Shown here: positions 1 through 7,144 of the stretch, piece by piece | How positions within the stretch are numbered: the stretch's first letter is position 1 | How the letters are laid out: each line of letters starts with the position of its first letter | DNA from: Clostridia bacterium | GTDB taxonomy: Bacteria > Bacillota > Clostridia > Oscillospirales > CAG-272 | DNA length: 8,745 bases | NCBI GenBank assembly: GCA_017631215.1 | Contig: JAGBTR010000034.1 | Coordinates: 1-8,745 of the forward strand | Direction of reading: 5' to 3' | Program-made: the position numbers and the translations under genes | The notes under the pieces: generated by a model | Told to the model about the DNA's origin: nothing | What the model saw: the letters and a program-made list of their open reading frames with translations, nothing else | Databases searched by the model: none

Positions 1-307
1 ACAACTTCTATGCGTCCTTGGGGCTCTCCTCGCTTCGCTCGGTGCAAATTCGCTTCGCAAGGCGCGGCTTGAAATTTTTGTTCAGCAAAGATTCTCCGTC
101 TTGTTCGGCACCGCCTCCAAGACGAGTTGGGCTGGGCTTCTATGCCCGACTTTGGGCAAACTCGCCGCCCGCATAACAAAAATGGGGGAGTTGGGCTAAA
201 ACCGTTTTGCAAAACGACAGAGGGACATCAATGAACCATCCGTAGGAGGGGAATCTTTGGATTTCCCGACGCGGCTTTTGGCTGAAGAGGCGACCTCTGC
301 GCAACCG

Positions 308-361
308 CGGAAAAATGTCTCGATGGCTTTGGCGCACACCCGAATAAAACACATTTTTCCG
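308..361. repeat. 11-bp perfect inverted repeat with 32-nt spacer
   Basis: CGGAAAAATGT at 308-318 is exactly complementary to ACATTTTTCCG at 351-361, enclosing 32 bases. As RNA from either strand it would form one long-looped arm of the structured region. No T-tract follows on either strand, so it is not a terminator. Confidence 0.6.
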
Positions 362-409
362 AGGGGCGCGGAGAGATGTGAGAAAGGCGCCGCACCACGG
401 GAATCCAAA

Positions 410-589
410 GGGCAGAGCCCCGCAAAGAGTTTTGCGTTCGCGCTTTTGCGCGATGCTCACGCAAGTGAGCAAGCAAAATCTCTGGGAACTCGGCTTGCCG
501 AGTTCGGTTTTCTTGCTTCGTTCTTTGCCACAAGGCAAAGAATGAAGATAAGCGATCCCCGAACGCCTATTTCGGCAAAGCCGAAATGG
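410..589. repeat. consecutive array of seven short hairpins
   Basis: Seven foldbacks follow one another almost without gaps. They are GGGC-AGA-GCCC (410-420), CGCAAA-GAGT-TTTGCG (421-436), TCGCGC-TTTT-GCGCGA (438-453), TGCTCAC-GCAA-GTGAGCA (454-471), GAACTCGG-CTTG-CCGAGTTC (486-505), a 14-bp stem with one G-T pair and loop ACAA (516-529 with 534-547), and a 10-bp stem with one G-T pair and loop AAA (567-576 with 580-589). The stems differ in sequence, so this is repetition of structure rather than of sequence. Read on the plus strand, two loops are stable RNA tetraloop types: GCAA (GNRA class) and CUUG closed by G-C. That hints weakly at a plus-strand RNA. The function is unknown. Confidence 0.65.
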
Positions 590-653
590 TGTGTGAGGGT
601 AAAGGAAAGAAGTTGTAGGGCATAAAAATATCTCCCTCTCCCCCCGCTTCCGC

Positions 654-1652
654 TCATACTCTCACCACGTTGCCCTCCGTCGGCACCCCTTGCTCCACGC
701 TCATCGCGTTTTCCAGCGTTGTGCGTGCGATCGCCTCAAGCGCCTCGGCCGTGAGAAAGCCTTGGTGCGAGGTGATGATCACGTTGGGGAAGGAGAGAAG
801 ACGCGCGGTGATGGACGACTGCAAAATGTCGTCCTCGCGGTTCTCGAAAACGTTGTCGTCCTCCTCCTCGTATACGTCCAGTCCAACACCGAAAAAGCGC
901 CGCTCGCGGATGCCCGCGATCAGTGCCTCGGAATCCACCAGCGCACCGCGCGAGGTGTTGACCAGAATGCACCCAGGCTTGATCTTGGCGATCGTCTCGG
1001 CGCGGATGAGGTGATAGGTGTCGTCAAGCAAAGGGCAGTGCAGCGAGAGCAGATCACTCTCCGCCAGCACCTCGTCCAGCTCGCGGTACTCCACACCCGC
1101 CGCGCGCAGAGCATCGCTCGGGTATTTGTCGTAGGCAATGACCTTCATACCAAAGCCCTGACAGATGCGGCACATCGCCTGACCGATCTTGCCCGTGCCG
1201 ATGATGCCCGCCACCTTGCCGTGGAAGGTCATACCCGTCAGCGAAACGAGGCTGAAGTTGTTTTCGCGCACCTTAATATACGCCTTGTGAATGTGGCGGT
1301 TGACCGCCAGCGCCAGCGCCATTGCGTGCTCGGCGACCGCCTCGGGCGAGTAGCCGGGTACACGCAAAACGGTCATATCGAATTCGTCTGCGGCGACCAG
1401 ATCGACCTGATTGAAGCCCGCGCAGCGCAAAAGAATGGTCTTGACCCCCTCGCGGTAAAGGGCAAACAGCACGTCGCGGCCAAGATCGGCGTTGACAAAG
1501 GCACAAATGGCATCGTAGCCGTTGGCCAGTCGCGCCGTCTCGGGCGTCAGATCGGCGGTGAGATAATCCAGCGTGACGGCGGGGAAATTCGGCAGCTGTG
1601 CGTCGAACGAGGCGCGGTCGTAGGTTTTGGCGTCGTAAAATAGGATCTTCAT
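654..1652 (-). CDS. ldhA: D-lactate dehydrogenase (NAD-dependent, D-2-hydroxyacid dehydrogenase family)
   Basis: The 332-residue product should reduce pyruvate to D-lactate with NADH in the cytosol, a fermentative electron sink. The length is normal for the family. The substrate domain contains YSPEAVAEHA (101-110). The Rossmann fold has GTGKIG (152-157), followed by Asp175 in AYDKYP, the position that normally selects NAD over NADP. The catalytic set is complete: Arg235 in NTSRGALVD, Glu264 in DVYEEE and His296 in TSHQGFLT, the same numbers as in the Lactobacillus bulgaricus enzyme. The acidic NVFENREDD segment (267-275) is typical of true D-lactate dehydrogenases rather than phosphoglycerate or hydroxyisocaproate enzymes. 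The ATG is preceded by AGAGGA (1660-1665) at 7 nt. The gene lies 94 bp past glnN, behind that gene's terminator, and I find no good promoter of its own. Another 2-hydroxyacid substrate is possible but less likely. Confidence 0.9.
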   Translation of the reverse strand: MKILFYDAKTYDRASFDAQLPNFPAVTLDYLTADLTPETARLANGYDAICAFVNADLGRDVLFALYREGVKTILLRCAGFNQVDLVAADEFDMTVLRVPGYSPEAVAEHAMALALAVNRHIHKAYIKVRENNFSLVSLTGMTFHGKVAGIIGTGKIGQAMCRICQGFGMKVIAYDKYPSDALRAAGVEYRELDEVLAESDLLSLHCPLLDDTYHLIRAETIAKIKPGCILVNTSRGALVDSEALIAGIRERRFFGVGLDVYEEEDDNVFENREDDILQSSITARLLSFPNVIITSHQGFLTAEALEAIARTTLENAMSVEQGVPTEGNVVRV

Positions 1653-1706
1653 AGCTCTGTCCTCTCGTTTTTGAGAATATTGTTTGTAATTTTTGCGGTT
1701 TTATAC

Positions 1707-1740
1707 AAAAAACGGAGACTTGGAAACCAAGCCCCCGTTT
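1707..1740 (-). terminator. rho-independent terminator of glnN
   Basis: On the minus strand a 12-bp stem (1727-1738 with 1712-1723, two G-U pairs) closes a TTT loop and is followed directly by six T (1707-1712 read in reverse). On the plus strand the two G-U pairs become A-C mismatches, so it is directional. It starts 7 nt past the glnN stop codon and separates glnN from the lactate dehydrogenase gene. Confidence 0.88.
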
Positions 1741-1746
1741 GTGTGA

Positions 1747-3852
1747 TCAGATTTTGCCCTTCTGACGGAACATCAGGTAGGCGTAGGTCGGGATGGGCCA
1801 GAACTCGGACGAGGTCTTGGTCTCAAGCGCATCGACCTCTCGACGCAGCGTTTCCATCGCGGGAATGACGCGGTTGCAGTAGGCGTCGGCCAGGCGCGTG
1901 GCATCGCCCATCAGCGCAACCGCCTCGCGGTCGGCCACCTTGAGCGTTTCCAGTGCCTCATAGGCGCGCTCCATACCCTCGGACAGCTCGATGAGCTGCT
2001 TTTCCTCAAGGCGCGTGGGGATGTGCGGACCGATCGTCTTTTTGTTGACGGCGGTCGAGGCGAGCAGTGCCACGTAATTCTCGACGGCGGGAAGAATATC
2101 TCTCTCGGCCATTTCGATCATCGTCAGCGCCTCGATGTTGACCGTCTTGGCGTAGCCCTCGAGCAGGATCTCCTTGCGCGAGCGCACCTCGGCCTCGGAC
2201 ATAATGTTGTTCTTGACGAACAGATCGAGGTTCTTGGGCGCGTCAAACAGGGCGTAGGACTCGGGAGCGGTACGCAGGTTGAGCAGACCGCGGCGTGCGG
2301 CCTCCTCGCGCCACTCGTCCGAGTAGCCGTTGCCGTTGAACAGAATGCGCTCGTGCGCGGTAAACGTCTCGCGGATCAGTGCGGCGAGCTCGCTGTCGAA
2401 ATCGTCAGCGGCCTCGAGGCGATCGGCAAACTGCGAGAACACCTCGGCGACGGCCGTGTTCAGAATGATATTGGGCAGGGCGATGTTTTGTGCCGAGCCG
2501 ACCATACGGAACTCAAACTTATTGCCCGTAAAGGCGAAGGGCGAGGTGCGGTTACGGTCGGTGGTATCGCGACGGAAGGAGGGCAGCGTGGGGATGCCCA
2601 GATTCATCGTGCCCGCGTCGTGTGCGGCGTAGGTCTTGCCGTCCACGATGGCGCGGATGACGTCGCTGAGCTCGTCACCCACGAAGATGGAGACGATGGC
2701 GGGAGGCGCCTCGTTGCCACCCAGACGGTGGTCGTTGCCCGCGGTTGCGACGGACACGCGCATCAGATCCTGATAATCGTCGACGGCCTTGACAACGGCG
2801 GCGAGGATGAGCAGGAACTTGCGGTTTTCAGCGGGGGTCTTGCCGTGGTCGAGCAGATTTTTGCCCGTATCGGTCGACAGCGACCAGTTGTTGTGCTTAC
2901 CCGAGCCGTTGACGCCCTCAAAGGGCTTCTCGTGGAGCAGGCAAACGAGGTCGTGATGGGCGGCCAGGCGCTTCATCTCGTCCATAATGAGCAGGTTGTG
3001 GTCGACGGCGTTGTTGGTGGGGGCGTAGATGGGGGCGAGCTCGTGCTGTGCGGGCGCGGCCTCGTTGTGCTTGGTCTTGGCGTCGATGCCCAGCATCCAA
3101 AGCGCCTCGTCCAGCTCCTTCATATACTCAACGACCTGCGCCTTGAGCGGGCCGTAGTAATGGTCGTCCATCTCCTGACCCTTGGGTGCGGGTGCGCCGA
3201 ACAGCGTGCGTCCCGTGAAGAGCAGGTCCTTGCGCTGGTTGCGCAACGTACGGCTGATGAGGAAATACTCCTGCTCAGCGCCAACGGTCGAGGTGACACG
3301 CTTGGTTTCGGTATCACCGAACAGACGCAGAATGCGAAGCGACTCGCGGTTGAGTGCGTCCATCGAGCGGAGCAGAGGGGTCTTGGTGTCCAGTGCCTCA
3401 CCGCTCCACGAGCAGAAGGCGGTGGGGATATAGAGCGAGCCGTCCTTGACGAAGGCATAGGAGGCGGGATCCCACGCGGTATAGCCGCGCGCCTCAAAGG
3501 TGGCACGCAGACCGCCCGAGGGGAAGGACGAGGCATCGGCCTCGCCTTGGATGAGCTCCTTGCCCGACATTTCCATAATAATGCGACCGTGACCGACGGG
3601 CGAGATAAAGGCATCGTGCTTTTCTGCCGTGACACCCGTCAGGGGCTGGAACCAGTGGGTATAATGGGTCGCGCCCTTTTCGATCGCCCAGTCCTTCATT
3701 GCGTTGGCGACGCAATCGGCGATGGACGGGTCGAGAGCCGTACCTCTTTCGATGGTTTTGGAGAGTGACTTATAGACCTCGCGCGGCAGTCGCTCGCGCA
3801 TAACGTCGTCGCCAAATACCATACAGCCAAAGATCTCGGGGATATTTTTCAT
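1747..3852 (-). CDS. glnN: glutamine synthetase type III
   Basis: The 701-residue enzyme makes glutamine from glutamate, ammonia and ATP in the cytosol. Its length, near 700 residues, marks it as GSIII; GSI and GSII are much shorter. The N-terminal region carries [16 protein letters not shown] (65-80), a GSIII hallmark. The metal/ATP region includes GAEQEYFLI (191-199), [16 protein letters not shown] (261-276), and the GSIII signature [16 protein letters not shown] (309-324). [14 protein letters not shown] (375-388) and [12 protein letters not shown] (442-453) follow, and the long helical C-terminal region of the type is present. No truncation is visible. The ATG follows GGAGG (3864-3868) at 11 nt, slightly long but clear. 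A perfect consensus promoter lies 46 nt upstream and a terminator lies just past the stop, so it is a single-gene unit. I see no GlnR-like operator, T-box or riboswitch in the roughly 38-nt leader. Confidence 0.97.
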   Translation of the reverse strand: MKNIPEIFGCMVFGDDVMRERLPREVYKSLSKTIERGTALDPSIADCVANAMKDWAIEKGATHYTHWFQPLTGVTAEKHDAFISPVGHGRIIMEMSGKELIQGEADASSFPSGGLRATFEARGYTAWDPASYAFVKDGSLYIPTAFCSWSGEALDTKTPLLRSMDALNRESLRILRLFGDTETKRVTSTVGAEQEYFLISRTLRNQRKDLLFTGRTLFGAPAPKGQEMDDHYYGPLKAQVVEYMKELDEALWMLGIDAKTKHNEAAPAQHELAPIYAPTNNAVDHNLLIMDEMKRLAAHHDLVCLLHEKPFEGVNGSGKHNNWSLSTDTGKNLLDHGKTPAENRKFLLILAAVVKAVDDYQDLMRVSVATAGNDHRLGGNEAPPAIVSIFVGDELSDVIRAIVDGKTYAAHDAGTMNLGIPTLPSFRRDTTDRNRTSPFAFTGNKFEFRMVGSAQNIALPNIILNTAVAEVFSQFADRLEAADDFDSELAALIRETFTAHERILFNGNGYSDEWREEAARRGLLNLRTAPESYALFDAPKNLDLFVKNNIMSEAEVRSRKEILLEGYAKTVNIEALTMIEMAERDILPAVENYVALLASTAVNKKTIGPHIPTRLEEKQLIELSEGMERAYEALETLKVADREAVALMGDATRLADAYCNRVIPAMETLRREVDALETKTSSEFWPIPTYAYLMFRQKGKI

Positions 3853-3897
3853 TGGTGTTTAAGCCTCCGTAGGGGGTAAAGATAGTAATACATTATT

Positions 3898-3926
3898 ATT
3901 ATAACGGGGAAGGCAAGATTTGTCAA
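3898..3926 (-). promoter_or_regulatory. consensus sigma-A promoter for glnN
   Basis: Read on the minus strand this is TTGACA (3921-3926), a 17-nt spacer (3904-3920) and TATAAT (3898-3903), a perfect match to the housekeeping consensus with optimal spacing. Transcription should start near 3890, giving a leader of about 38 nt before the glnN start codon. The flanks CCCG before the -35 and CCG-T before the -10 recur at the promoter of the binding-protein gene. Confidence 0.92.
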
Positions 3927-4013
3927 CGGGGGAAGGGGAAATTTGTTAAGGATTTTGCGGGGGAAGGGTGGGTAAATGCGGTAAAATCTGCGCACAGCCC
4001 CCATCTCCCACGC

Positions 4014-4047
4014 AAAAAGGGAGTGCCATTCTTCATAGCACTCCCTT
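4014..4047 (-). terminator. rho-independent terminator of the binding protein-hydrolase unit
   Basis: On the minus strand a 13-bp stem (4035-4047 with 4017-4029, one G-U pair) closes the 5-nt loop GAAGA and runs into five T (4014-4018). It begins 10 nt past the hydrolase stop codon. The stretch between it and the glnN promoter (3927-4013) is G-rich on the plus strand and holds nothing else I can identify. Confidence 0.9.
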
Positions 4048-4056
4048 ATGGGTGTT

Positions 4057-4914
4057 TTATTCAAACTGCTCCGCAAATGCCGAAATTCTGTCCTGAATCT
4101 CTCCCATTCCGGGATACGAGGGCGCGCCCTCGAGTAGCGGCTCAAAGCAGTGACCGCCCAGATGCGAGTAAATGATCTCGCAAGGCGCGCCGAGGGCGCG
4201 GGAGCGATCGTAGAAGCGCACGCTGTTGTCGGGATAGACGAGCGTGTCGTGCGTGCCGCACATGATGAGGGTCGGCACGGACAGCGGCGTGACGTAGTCG
4301 AGCGGGCTTGCGCGGTGCGCGGCGACCAGATCGTACACGCTGTCGCGGAACAGCCGCTCGATGCGGAAGCTGACGGGTCCGTTGCCGCCAATGTCATCAT
4401 AAAGATAGGTGATGGGGCTCATCGGCGCACTGCCAACGATGATAAAATCGTCTGCCACCGCATCAAAGGGCGAGTCGGCGGTAAAGCCCGCGTGGGGGGC
4501 GTGCGAGACCATCAGCGCCAGATGACCGCCCGCCGAGTGACCCGACACCAGCACGCGTGTGGGGTCAATGCCCAGCACGTCGGCAAAGTGCGCCAGATAG
4601 CGCCCGCCGTCCATACAGTCCGAGATGATCTCGTCGATGACGGCGTTGGGGGTGAGGCGGTAGGAGATGCTCGCGACCGCCCAGCCCCGCGCGCGGAGCG
4701 TTGCGATGGACTTCGCGGAAAAGCCGACCATCGACTGTGCGCTCGTCGAGTGCCAGCCGCCGCCGGGGATGACGAAATAGACGGGCGCGCGGTCGTACCT
4801 TTTCTCGGTGGGGGCGAGGAAGATCATATCGAGCTTGGTCTCGCCCACCATTTTGTAGATCAGATCCTGACGCTCGTCGGTGCCGTTCGGCACAGTGTAG
4901 CAATCGTTCATCAT
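4057..4914 (-). CDS. alpha/beta hydrolase, probable sugar esterase (deacetylase-like)
   Basis: The 285-residue product is a cytosolic serine hydrolase; no signal peptide or membrane segment is visible. The oxyanion-hole strand is VIPGGGWHS (48-56), the PGGG variant common in bacterial carbohydrate acetyl-esterases. The nucleophile elbow is GHSAGG (125-130) with Ser127. Asp223 in CGTHDTLVYP and His255 in HLGGHCF complete the triad. SYRLTPNA (84-91) is also typical of the esterase/lipase and kynurenine-formamidase-like group. The open frame runs upstream to 5142, but that part overlaps the binding-protein gene and is low-complexity, so I start at ATG 4914 (a second ATG follows at 4911). The ribosome site is weak: AGGA (4928-4931) at 13 nt. 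The gap from the binding-protein stop is 25 nt with no promoter or terminator, so the two are cotranscribed. Removal of acyl groups from an imported sugar is an inference; the substrate is unknown. Confidence 0.85.
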   Translation of the reverse strand: MMNDCYTVPNGTDERQDLIYKMVGETKLDMIFLAPTEKRYDRAPVYFVIPGGGWHSTSAQSMVGFSAKSIATLRARGWAVASISYRLTPNAVIDEIISDCMDGGRYLAHFADVLGIDPTRVLVSGHSAGGHLALMVSHAPHAGFTADSPFDAVADDFIIVGSAPMSPITYLYDDIGGNGPVSFRIERLFRDSVYDLVAAHRASPLDYVTPLSVPTLIMCGTHDTLVYPDNSVRFYDRSRALGAPCEIIYSHLGGHCFEPLLEGAPSYPGMGEIQDRISAFAEQFE

Positions 4915-4939
4915 AATGCTTTTGTTATCCTGCTTGTTA

Positions 4940-6436
4940 TCAGTCCTGGAACTTATCGGTGTACTCCTCAAGCTTGGTGTTGACGGGATCGCGCAGCGAA
5001 GCGAAGATCGGTCCGAGCTCCTGGTCGTCGCGGATGGCGTTGAGAATGGACTTGGAAACCTCGGCGGGATCGAGCACGTAGCCCATATCGTAGAAGCTCG
5101 ACTCAACGATGATCTTGAGGTTCTCCTTGGACTGCTCGTCAACAGCCTTGCGGTTGAGCAGGACGGTATCGTACTGCTTATCCAGCGAGGTGAACTGCGA
5201 CACAGCCGCCAGCGCCTCGATCACAGCGCCCATCGTCTCGGGATCCTGCACAGAGGAGGGAAGCAGAGCGAAGGTGTTGATGTAGCGGTTGGTGTTGGAG
5301 TAGTACTCCTCCTGCGCCTCGTCCATCTTGGGCATAGGAAGGAAGCCGTACTGATCCTCCATATCTGCCAGCTTGGAGATATCGCCCAGTGCGGTCGAGT
5401 GGAAGATGGCGCGGCTCTCCTTGAAGGCGGTGTTGGAGTCGTACAGACCCACGTATCTCATGACGTCATCGCCCTGATACATATCGGTGATCCAGGAGAG
5501 CAGGTTGTAGTTGTCCTCCTCCTCATAGACCACCTGCAGCTCGCCGCTCGGGGTCTTCTCGACCATGCGGCCGCCGGCAGCAAAGAACCAAGCCGTCTCG
5601 GAGTCCTGCGAGGGAGCCAGACCGTAGAAGTCGTTCACGTCCCACAGATCGTCACCGTTGAGCTGGGTCGAGGTGCCGATGATCATGGCCTCGAAGTTCT
5701 CCAGCGTCCAGGTGTTGTCATGAACCATTTCGTAAGGATCGGGCAGACCTGCCGCCTCGCGCAGACGGAAGTTGACAAGCATTCCGTAGGGAGCAAAGAC
5801 GACACGGTTGGTGATGGCACCCGTGGCCATATAGATCTGGTCGTTCATGGTGAAGGCCTCGACCGAGTTCTTGTTCCACCAGGGCTGGGTCAGGTCGATG
5901 CTCTCGACCGAGCTCAGATCCCAGAGCAGATCGTTGGTGAACATCGGCAGTGCCGTTGCGCTGAGCGCGCCGAGGACGAGCGAGTAGATATCGTCACCCG
6001 AGCGGACGGTGTTGCCGATCTTGCCGAACATCGCGCTGTCCAGCACATCGTCGTAGTAGATGTCGATGCCGAAGTATTCCTCGATCATCATATCGCGCTC
6101 GAACAGCGCGTCGTGGACGATATTGCCGTCGATGTCATCGTCATTGGTGAACTGCTCGACGAAGATGACGTTCTCGTACGAGGCGGAGGCGGCGACGAGG
6201 AACTCAAAGCCCTCCTCAAACGCCTTCTTGGGGATGGCGTTGAGCACCGACTCTGCCGTTTGCACAGGCTCGGTGGGCTGCTCGGGATCGACGGGGGTGT
6301 CGGGGGTGCTGGGGTTGCTGGGCTGATCGGGCGTGTCGGGCTGATCGGGCGTATCGTTGCCGCAAGCCATAAGAGGCAGAACGAGCAGCATCGCCAGAAG
6401 CAGAACGACCACGCGCAGAAGGGCAGTGTGTTTCAT
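4940..6436 (-). CDS. extracellular solute-binding lipoprotein, probable carbohydrate ABC importer component
   Basis: This 498-residue protein begins with a lipoprotein signal: Lys2 and Arg8, a hydrophobic core (9-22) and the lipobox LMAC with the lipidated cysteine at position 25. A Pro/Thr/Asp-rich tether of about 35 residues (27-60), partly built from a doubled DTPDQP unit, leads to the binding domain. The domain has the look of the large family-1 binding proteins of Clostridia, with EGFEFLVAAS (75-84), DLTQPWWN (181-188) and IYMATGAITN (201-210). It would sit on the outer face of the membrane and pass ligand to a permease, but no permease or ATPase gene is in the window. The start is supported by AAAGG (6445-6449) at 8 nt and by a perfect promoter upstream. 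It heads a two-gene unit with the hydrolase. The ligand cannot be read from sequence; sugar is the family-based guess. Confidence 0.88.
   Translation of the reverse strand: MKHTALLRVVVLLLAMLLVLPLMACGNDTPDQPDTPDQPSNPSTPDTPVDPEQPTEPVQTAESVLNAIPKKAFEEGFEFLVAASASYENVIFVEQFTNDDDIDGNIVHDALFERDMMIEEYFGIDIYYDDVLDSAMFGKIGNTVRSGDDIYSLVLGALSATALPMFTNDLLWDLSSVESIDLTQPWWNKNSVEAFTMNDQIYMATGAITNRVVFAPYGMLVNFRLREAAGLPDPYEMVHDNTWTLENFEAMIIGTSTQLNGDDLWDVNDFYGLAPSQDSETAWFFAAGGRMVEKTPSGELQVVYEEEDNYNLLSWITDMYQGDDVMRYVGLYDSNTAFKESRAIFHSTALGDISKLADMEDQYGFLPMPKMDEAQEEYYSNTNRYINTFALLPSSVQDPETMGAVIEALAAVSQFTSLDKQYDTVLLNRKAVDEQSKENLKIIVESSFYDMGYVLDPAEVSKSILNAIRDDQELGPIFASLRDPVNTKLEEYTDKFQD
6320..6355. repeat. 18-bp tandem repeat in the lipoprotein tether
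   Basis: Two adjacent 18-bp units (6320-6337 and 6338-6355) differ at one base. Each encodes DTPDQP, residues 28-33 and 34-39 of the lipoprotein. Such in-frame repeats can change copy number and so alter the tether length. Confidence 0.85.
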
Positions 6437-6478
6437 AGCATATACCTTTCTTTGATGTTTATTTTAGGTAATAAAACC

Positions 6479-6507
6479 ATTATAACGGAAAAAAAGAAAT
6501 TTGTCAA
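6479..6507 (-). promoter_or_regulatory. consensus sigma-A promoter for the binding protein-hydrolase unit
   Basis: On the minus strand TTGACA (6502-6507), a 17-nt spacer and TATAAT (6479-6484) match the consensus exactly. The predicted start near 6472 gives a leader of about 36 nt. The flanking bases CCCG-TTGACA-AAT and CCGT-TATAAT are the same as at the glnN promoter, while the rest of the spacer differs. I see no operator palindrome, although sugar-uptake genes are usually regulated. Confidence 0.92.
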
Positions 6508-6567
6508 CGGGAAAAGCGGATTTTTTTGCGCGATCGGCGGCAAATGCCCACCGCCCCACGGCGACGC

Positions 6568-6608
6568 AAAAAAGCCCCCTCCCGCCAAAGCGGCAAGAGA
6601 GGGCTTTT
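6568..6608 (-). terminator. rho-independent terminator of the citrate synthase-GNAT unit
   Basis: On the minus strand a 17-bp stem (6592-6608 with 6570-6586, three G-U pairs) closes a 5-nt loop GCTTT and is followed by a run of six T (6568-6573). It begins 13 nt past the acetyltransferase stop codon. The next promoter downstream (6479-6507) is well clear of it. Confidence 0.92.
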
Positions 6609-6621
6609 GTGGTTTGTTTTT

Positions 6622-7143
6622 TTACGTCGGGCAGTGGTAGACCTCGCGGTACAGCGCGTCGCGAAGGCGCGCGAAGGCGGTCTCGTCCACCTCGCCACCC
6701 GTCGTCATAATGAGCAGCGGGACGCTCTCGCGATCCTTGCCGTAGGCGGGCTGCACGTAGTCGTATTCGTTCAGATAAAAGCCGTTGCGACGGTAAAAGC
6801 CGATGCGCCGCCGCGCGGTTTCGGTCTCGGGCAGCTCGACCTCCAGGCAGATCGGCCTATCATATCGCTCGATCAGCTCGCTCAACAGGCGCGAGCCAAG
6901 TCCTCCGCCGCGAAGCGCGGGCGAAACGGCAAAATGCTCGAGAAAGACGACCTCGTCCAGCTCCCACACCGTCATCAGCGCGACGATCTCATCCCCCTCG
7001 CCGCGCACGACGAAAGGGAGGTAGGTCGGCTCATCCAACAGCGCGCGCTGATCCTCGCACGAACGAAGCTCGTCGCGCGGAAAGCTCTCAAGCATCAAGC
7101 GATACAGCGCGTCGTGCTCGTCGCGGCGCATACGTGCCAGCAT
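6622..7143 (-). CDS. GNAT-family N-acetyltransferase
   Basis: The 173-residue product should move an acetyl group from acetyl-CoA to an amine. The GNAT core is readable: beta strands around VALMTVWEL (54-62) and VVFLEHFAV (65-73), then the acetyl-CoA pyrophosphate loop RGGGLGSRLL (78-87), strand ICLEVELPET (98-107), and the late motif RRIGFYRRNGFY (112-123). The length is normal and the protein is soluble. The frame is open up to 7542 inside citrate synthase, but the real start is ATG 7143: GGAGG (7153-7157) sits 9 nt before it, inside the last codons of citrate synthase, and one base separates that gene's stop from this start. The two are therefore translationally coupled. The substrate is unknown; the pairing with citrate synthase, another acetyl-CoA user, is suggestive but proves nothing. 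Confidence 0.88.
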   Translation of the reverse strand: MLARMRRDEHDALYRLMLESFPRDELRSCEDQRALLDEPTYLPFVVRGEGDEIVALMTVWELDEVVFLEHFAVSPALRGGGLGSRLLSELIERYDRPICLEVELPETETARRRIGFYRRNGFYLNEYDYVQPAYGKDRESVPLLIMTTGGEVDETAFARLRDALYREVYHCPT

Positions 7144-7144
7144 C

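Larger units (their letters stand above)
1..653. other. gene-free region dense in short hairpins
   Basis: I see no believable gene in this stretch, which lies beyond the stop codon of the lactate dehydrogenase. The open frames here give low-complexity, Arg/Ser/Pro-rich translations with no recognisable domain. What stands out is foldback structure. There is a 7-bp stem CGTCTTG/CAAGACG (97-103 with 118-124), a weak TGCCC/GGGCA stem (143-158), a perfect 14-bp palindrome CGTTTTGCAAAACG (203-216), an 8-bp stem with one G-U pair around the loop TTTG (248-267), AGAGG-CGA-CCTCT (286-298), an 11-bp inverted repeat (308-318 with 351-361) and a tight series of hairpins at 410-589. A 10-bp direct repeat GAGTTGGGCT occurs at 124-133 and 188-197. 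None of the hairpins has a clean U-tract, so they are not ordinary terminators. It could be a structured noncoding RNA, a dispersed repeat element or decayed sequence; I cannot tell which. Confidence 0.6.

Noticed and set aside
486..515. Hairpin 486-505 plus following TTTTCTT as a plus-strand terminator
   Set aside because: Two G interrupt the junction, the T run is only four and then broken, and there is no plus-strand gene before it. It is better treated as one member of the hairpin array.
140..538. Minus-strand frame of 132 codons in the same region
   Set aside because: No ribosome site worth the name, cysteine- and arginine-rich composition, and it overlaps other equally open frames across hairpin sequences.
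257..625. Plus-strand frame of 122 codons opening with TTG after a good AGGAGGGG ribosome-like site
   Set aside because: The translation is low-complexity and Arg/Ala/Ser-rich with no recognisable domain, and the frame runs through most of the hairpins. The ribosome-like site is itself part of a hairpin (248-267). A chance open frame is likelier.
2023..3768. Very long plus-strand open frame opposite glnN; similar ones at 690-1643, 4916-6640 and 7241-8527
   Set aside because: They mirror well-identified minus-strand genes. The strong G/C third-position bias of those genes removes stop codons from the antisense frame. Their translations are Val/Asp/Gly/Arg-rich without domains.
3928..3972. Possible G-quadruplex on the plus strand (GGGGG, GGGG, GGGGG, GGG, GGG)
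   Set aside because: The runs are split by a 20-base gap, leaving no set of four runs with short loops. It probably reflects a purine-rich spacer.
4915..5142. Longer N-terminus for the hydrolase (start at 5142)
   Set aside because: The extra 76 residues overlap the binding-protein gene and are Ser/Arg/Pro-rich shadow sequence; the family-like protein begins at the ATG at 4914.
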